Positions 60,541 through 64,000 of a stretch of DNA of 64,000 nucleotides are shown here, piece after piece. Position 1 is the stretch's first letter; each line of letters opens with the position of its first letter. The translations under genes were made by a program, and so were the position numbers. The DNA comes from Ipomoea triloba (Eukaryota > Streptophyta > Magnoliopsida > Solanales > Convolvulaceae). Where the stretch lies: positions 19,854,700 to 19,918,699 of the forward strand of contig NC_044925.1 of assembly GCF_003576645.1 (NCBI RefSeq). The letters run 5' to 3'. A model generated the notes under the pieces. It saw only the letters and a list, made by a program, of their open reading frames with translations, did not search any database and had not been told where the DNA came from.

Positions 60541-61177
60541 TAGTGGGTGTTTGCAACCACGTGTCCAGAGACCATGGATGGGCCAGCTAACTACTTCGTG
60601 AACTAGAATATGGATGAGCCAAGCTGACGGAAAGGATCAAAGATCACCCAATAAAGAAGGAAAGAATAAATACGTGTACATTTTAGCTTATATATGGTTT
60701 TTCACAGAAATCCAGATTCCCTTTCTTCTTTTATTCCGTTTCCCCCCTCTTTAATACCTACTCTTTCTTCCATTTACAAGACAATTTTTGCCCTATTATG
60801 AGTTGGTTAAAATTTTGTTTTTTTTTTTGAAAATTAAAATTTTGTTTTTCATTCTCAAAAAAAAAAAAATGTTTTTCATATAAGATTAATTTTTAATTTA
60901 TTTTTCAAGTAAAAATACTTCTAGTCACATATCTTGTCTCATCACATTATCATCACTATTTTATCATTGGCACAATAATAAATTCTTATGAAATAATGAA
61001 AATTCAAAATGCTGTTGATAATGGGGCAAATTTCTTTCATTTTTCAACATTAGCTACACATCTACAGACAACAAATGAAAACGGCTTCATTTCAAATCTA
61101 TGATTTACTATTCAAAAGATTGTTTTGCAACAGAGTTGCTTTTTCTTTAGAGCCCCTTTCAAGCATCCTTGGCTGGT
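60541..61177. other. 3' flank of the haspin gene
   Basis: AT-rich with poly-T and poly-A tracts. It probably includes the haspin 3' UTR at its right end. No gene seen. Confidence 0.4.
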
Positions 61178-63458
61178 TCATTGTGCATACAAGTCGGAGA
61201 AGAAGGGATCAGAAGCTGCCTCTTTTGCGGAACCGTAACTATTCAAACGCTTCTTCAAAGAGCGCAATTCCCTCTCGTCTTTAGTGGTTCGTGCCTGTGC
61301 CACAATGTTCATTGTCTGATAAGCATATATCTACTTTCTTATGTTTCCTTAACCAACATTATCATAAATGTGAACAACCCAGAATTTAAAAGTAACTACA
61401 ACCTGTATGTTTTACTTCATTGCTGATTATATTGACACATAATGTTTAACAGAAGTGTAACAACTTTCGAACATGTGTATGAATGAACTTTACTATAAAG
61501 AGAAATGGTCACAACATTGATTTTACAGTTTATGATCTTGTCACATATTGGTTTTATTATTATGATCTCAAAAGATAACAATTTTACACAGGTATAATAC
61601 ATTTAGCGTGTGGCTATGAATGAATTTAATGAAAGGGAAAATGGTCTTGATACAACAAATTTACTGATTAACTCTCAAGGCATAACGATTTTGCAAATGT
61701 GTAATATATCTAGGACATGGCTGTCAATGAATTTAATAAAATGGAAAAATATTTTTGTATGTGAAGTGAAACTTACATATGCTTTCTTCAGCAGCAATAT
61801 GTCAACCAAGTATTGCAGCCATAACACATTAGTCTTGGGGAAACTGCATAGCATCAAAGAGAGCAGATCCAAAATAAATAACATAAGATTATCTATTTGA
61901 GGTCTTTATTTATTCATCAACAAGGAATCAAGTACTGGTAGTTTTTGTTTCTTTCTCAAAGACATTATTTTTGGAGAGAGATAGTATATCAATTTTCATT
62001 AGAAACATGACATTTTTGCTGCATCCATACTGAATAAGTGAAAAACGATAATCAACCTGGGGGGGGTGGGGGGTGGCGGTAGTTTTGTGCTAAAGTGCCC
62101 AATTAATATATCAGAGACAATAATATAAGTATGAAGCAAATTATAAGAATATGGCTAGGATAGCACATCAAGAGATAAAGTACGATACGATAAATATCAC
62201 AATCAAACCAATTTAACAAGTAATGAGAGAAAAAAAGAGGTCCGATATTTATAGTGTTTCAGCAACCAACTAATCCACTACCTAAGGATTGCTTAGGATT
62301 TAGCATTCCACTATACTCCGGTCCTCTTTATCCTTGGTGGGCCAATATTGGCGAACAACCCTCATCGATAAGCTTTACACCGAGACTATCGCAATAGTCA
62401 CAACAAGCTACGGACTATACAAGTCCAAATACAATCACCTTATACAACGGATTTTTTATTACGCAGTGGTGTCTCTAAGCAGACTGATTGTGTAGAATTG
62501 AAATTCTAAGGTTGATTCTATGGATTTTAAAATGCATGCTCAAGACTCAAGTGATATTCTTGAAGGCTGTAAGATTAGAATAAGAGTACTTGGCTTTCAA
62601 GAATAACTTGAAGAAGGATAGGAAAGTTGCGCTAAAGAGATTTTTGATTGCTTGGACGATCAAAGTTTTCAAAAGATTACTATTCAAAGTGAGGTTAGAC
62701 TATATATGTGAGGGATAAGTGATGAACGGATTGAAGAAAAAAACATATGTTGGAGGTCATTTAATGAGGAGAGAGATAGTCTAACATTCAGATTTTTCAA
62801 ATAGGAAGTATGGACTGGTTCCATGGTAAGGTTGAGTAGACCTGTTGAAATTGACACCATTCTGCCAAGCGACTGGTTGAAGACAAGGGCTAGCTTAACG
62901 GGTTCAATAGACCTATTGAGTAGTACTGTTCTTCATTTTCCAGCCAGTATTGCAGGTCTGTTCAACAGGTCTATTGACCCCGTTGAATAGCACCATTGGT
63001 TTCCAAATCTTATGCTCCCCGGGAGTATCACACTTCTTATCCTGGAGTGATTTTTGAAGTATCCCAAAGGGATTTAGAAACTTGAGTGTTACCAATATTA
63101 TACCAAAAAACCCTTTGAGCTGGTTGCTAAACACCACACTAGGAAGAGGTACACAAAGCATAGTGAATTATTGCACAACCTGTACACTCCAATAAAGTTA
63201 TTAGCTACATTGTTTATTAACATCAAAACCAAGATTACATAGCATATAAATGCTAACACATACCTTTCTTCCCAGAATTCTCCAGTGACTTCCCTCATTT
63301 TTCTGTAAGTTTCTGACTGCAAGAGGAACAACTCAATCGAAGAATAAGAGAAAGAACCTAAAGACTAATGAATTCCTTGCCTTGTACCTGTTTGTCTCCT
63401 TTTGGGCCTTCAAAGAGTTCAGGGTCTGATGACAGGTCCAGGTAAAGTACATCTTCAC
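61178..63458 (-). CDS. HASPIN: Haspin-like serine/threonine kinase, C-terminal exons (partial)
   Basis: Four minus-strand exons (63458-63388, 63316-63264, 61843-61777 and 61294-61178) have good splice sites and compatible phases. They encode EDVLYLDLSSDPELFEGP..KGDKQ, SETYRKMREVTGEFWEE, FPKTNVLWLQYLVDILLL and TTKDERELRSLKKRLNSYGS..EAASDPFFSDLYAQ, then stop. This order matches the end of the haspin kinase domain, whose members phosphorylate histone H3 at Thr3 in mitosis. The identification rests on recalled conservation of these motifs. The ATP-binding and catalytic loops are not in the window. Exon 63458 starts in phase needing one base from an upstream exon, so the gene continues to the right past a retroelement-containing intron. 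The 1,420-bp intron 61844-63263 also holds repeat-like sequence. Confidence 0.8.
62150..63000. mobile_element. Probable retroelement insertion in haspin intron
   Basis: Non-coding sequence of LTR-like character (cactatactccggtcctctt, gatccactacctaaggattg), with near-mirrored aacaggtctattgaccccgt / acgggttcaatagacctatt phrases. The family and borders are not resolved. Confidence 0.3.
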
Positions 63459-63574
63459 CTGAGGACAAAAATGCATGAACAGCTGAGGATTTTGGCCTCT
63501 ACGCAGGCATTGTAAGAGGAAAGGAAAAAAATTAGACTTTTCTTTCGGTGCTCCACTTGAGCACCATCACTATG

Positions 63575-63810
63575 TCTAATTTTTTGAGAACCTTATTAGT
63601 CCAATTCTCCATACTCCACTCACTTCATGGTCTAAAAGAGTCACCACAAGCTTTGTTTGGATAGTTTAGTTAAGTTCTTCAAGAGTCTGTAATATCTCCA
63701 ATGAGGTAGACCACTCTGTTTTCTATTGCCACTCACCGAATGAGAGATACTTATGTCTAGTGCTTTATGTGGATGACATTGTCATCATTGACAAGGATCA
63801 AGATGGTATA
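63575..63810 (+). pseudogene. Ty1/copia reverse transcriptase fragment
   Basis: The plus strand reads LHGLKESPQALFG, stop, then after a frameshift EVDHSVFYCHSPNERYLCLV and LYVDDIVIIDKDQDGI. This is the YVDD region of copia reverse transcriptase. Two stops and a frameshift mark it as dead. It lies in the intron upstream of the first visible haspin exon, in opposite orientation. Confidence 0.85.
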
Positions 63811-64000
63811 CCCTTCAGATGAAGACACACCTAGAGATGTAAACAATATGAGCTAGAAAAATAAAGGTGCATTTGAGCATGCCCCATTTATGAACTGAAG
63901 ATTTGAACATTGTATTCAAGCTCAGTTTGTTTTAATGTTCACTAAATTTGTGTCGGGGTCTATTTAACAATAAACAACCATGTTTACCAAATTTGTTTAA

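Overview
The window is nuclear DNA of a flowering plant, most likely a eudicot. The evidence is spliced plant genes with GT-AG introns, plant-specific families (OAS-TL/DES1, MUSTANG, RADIALIS-like MYB, plant MATE), a nuclear tRNA-Val, and AT-rich intergenic DNA packed with plant-type transposable elements. The species cannot be fixed from sequence alone. Two N characters (7996 and 41237), both next to homopolymers, mark gap or assembly trouble.

Layout. 1-5.6 kb: AT-rich DNA with several foldback elements and a tRNA-Val(CAC) gene. 6.2-9.8 kb: an intact ten-exon cysteine synthase family gene, closest to L-cysteine desulfhydrase DES1. 10-16 kb: retroelement scraps, nested foldback elements and a duplicated MATE transporter pseudogene fragment. 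17-20.8 kb: a MUSTANG-type domesticated Mutator transposase gene with an N-terminal PB1 domain. 22.3-25.3 kb: a six-exon pirin gene on the minus strand. 27.2 kb: a small RADIALIS-like MYB with a frameshift. 29.9-31 kb: an intronless RING/PHD-like zinc-finger gene. 32.7-35.7 kb: foldback elements. 35.7-38.6 kb: decayed Ty3/gypsy gag and LINE fragments. 40.2-42.4 kb: an exact 1,052-bp duplication around a 148-base G run, probably an assembly error. 42.5-45.7 kb: a three-exon NYN-domain gene (limkain-b1/MARF1 type). 46-60 kb: gene-poor DNA with a hAT-like MITE, minisatellites, a candidate Helitron, and a 3.2-kb solo LTR with a perfect target duplication. 61.2-63.5 kb: the last four recognised exons of a minus-strand haspin kinase gene that runs off the right edge.

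The genes are unrelated housekeeping or regulatory loci and form no pathway or operon. The dominant signal is structural: at least a dozen non-autonomous foldback (long terminal inverted repeat) elements, many flanked by 9-10 bp target duplications that I could read directly. Several sit inside introns, and two are nested in other elements. This is the signature of Mutator-like MITEs. They share the window with a domesticated Mutator-like transposase gene that keeps its DDE residues, which may be chance. I found no convincing new gene system. The most unusual items are a 918-bp hairpin in a pirin intron, foldback arms built from tandem units, and a palindromic GC-rich block inside the solo LTR.
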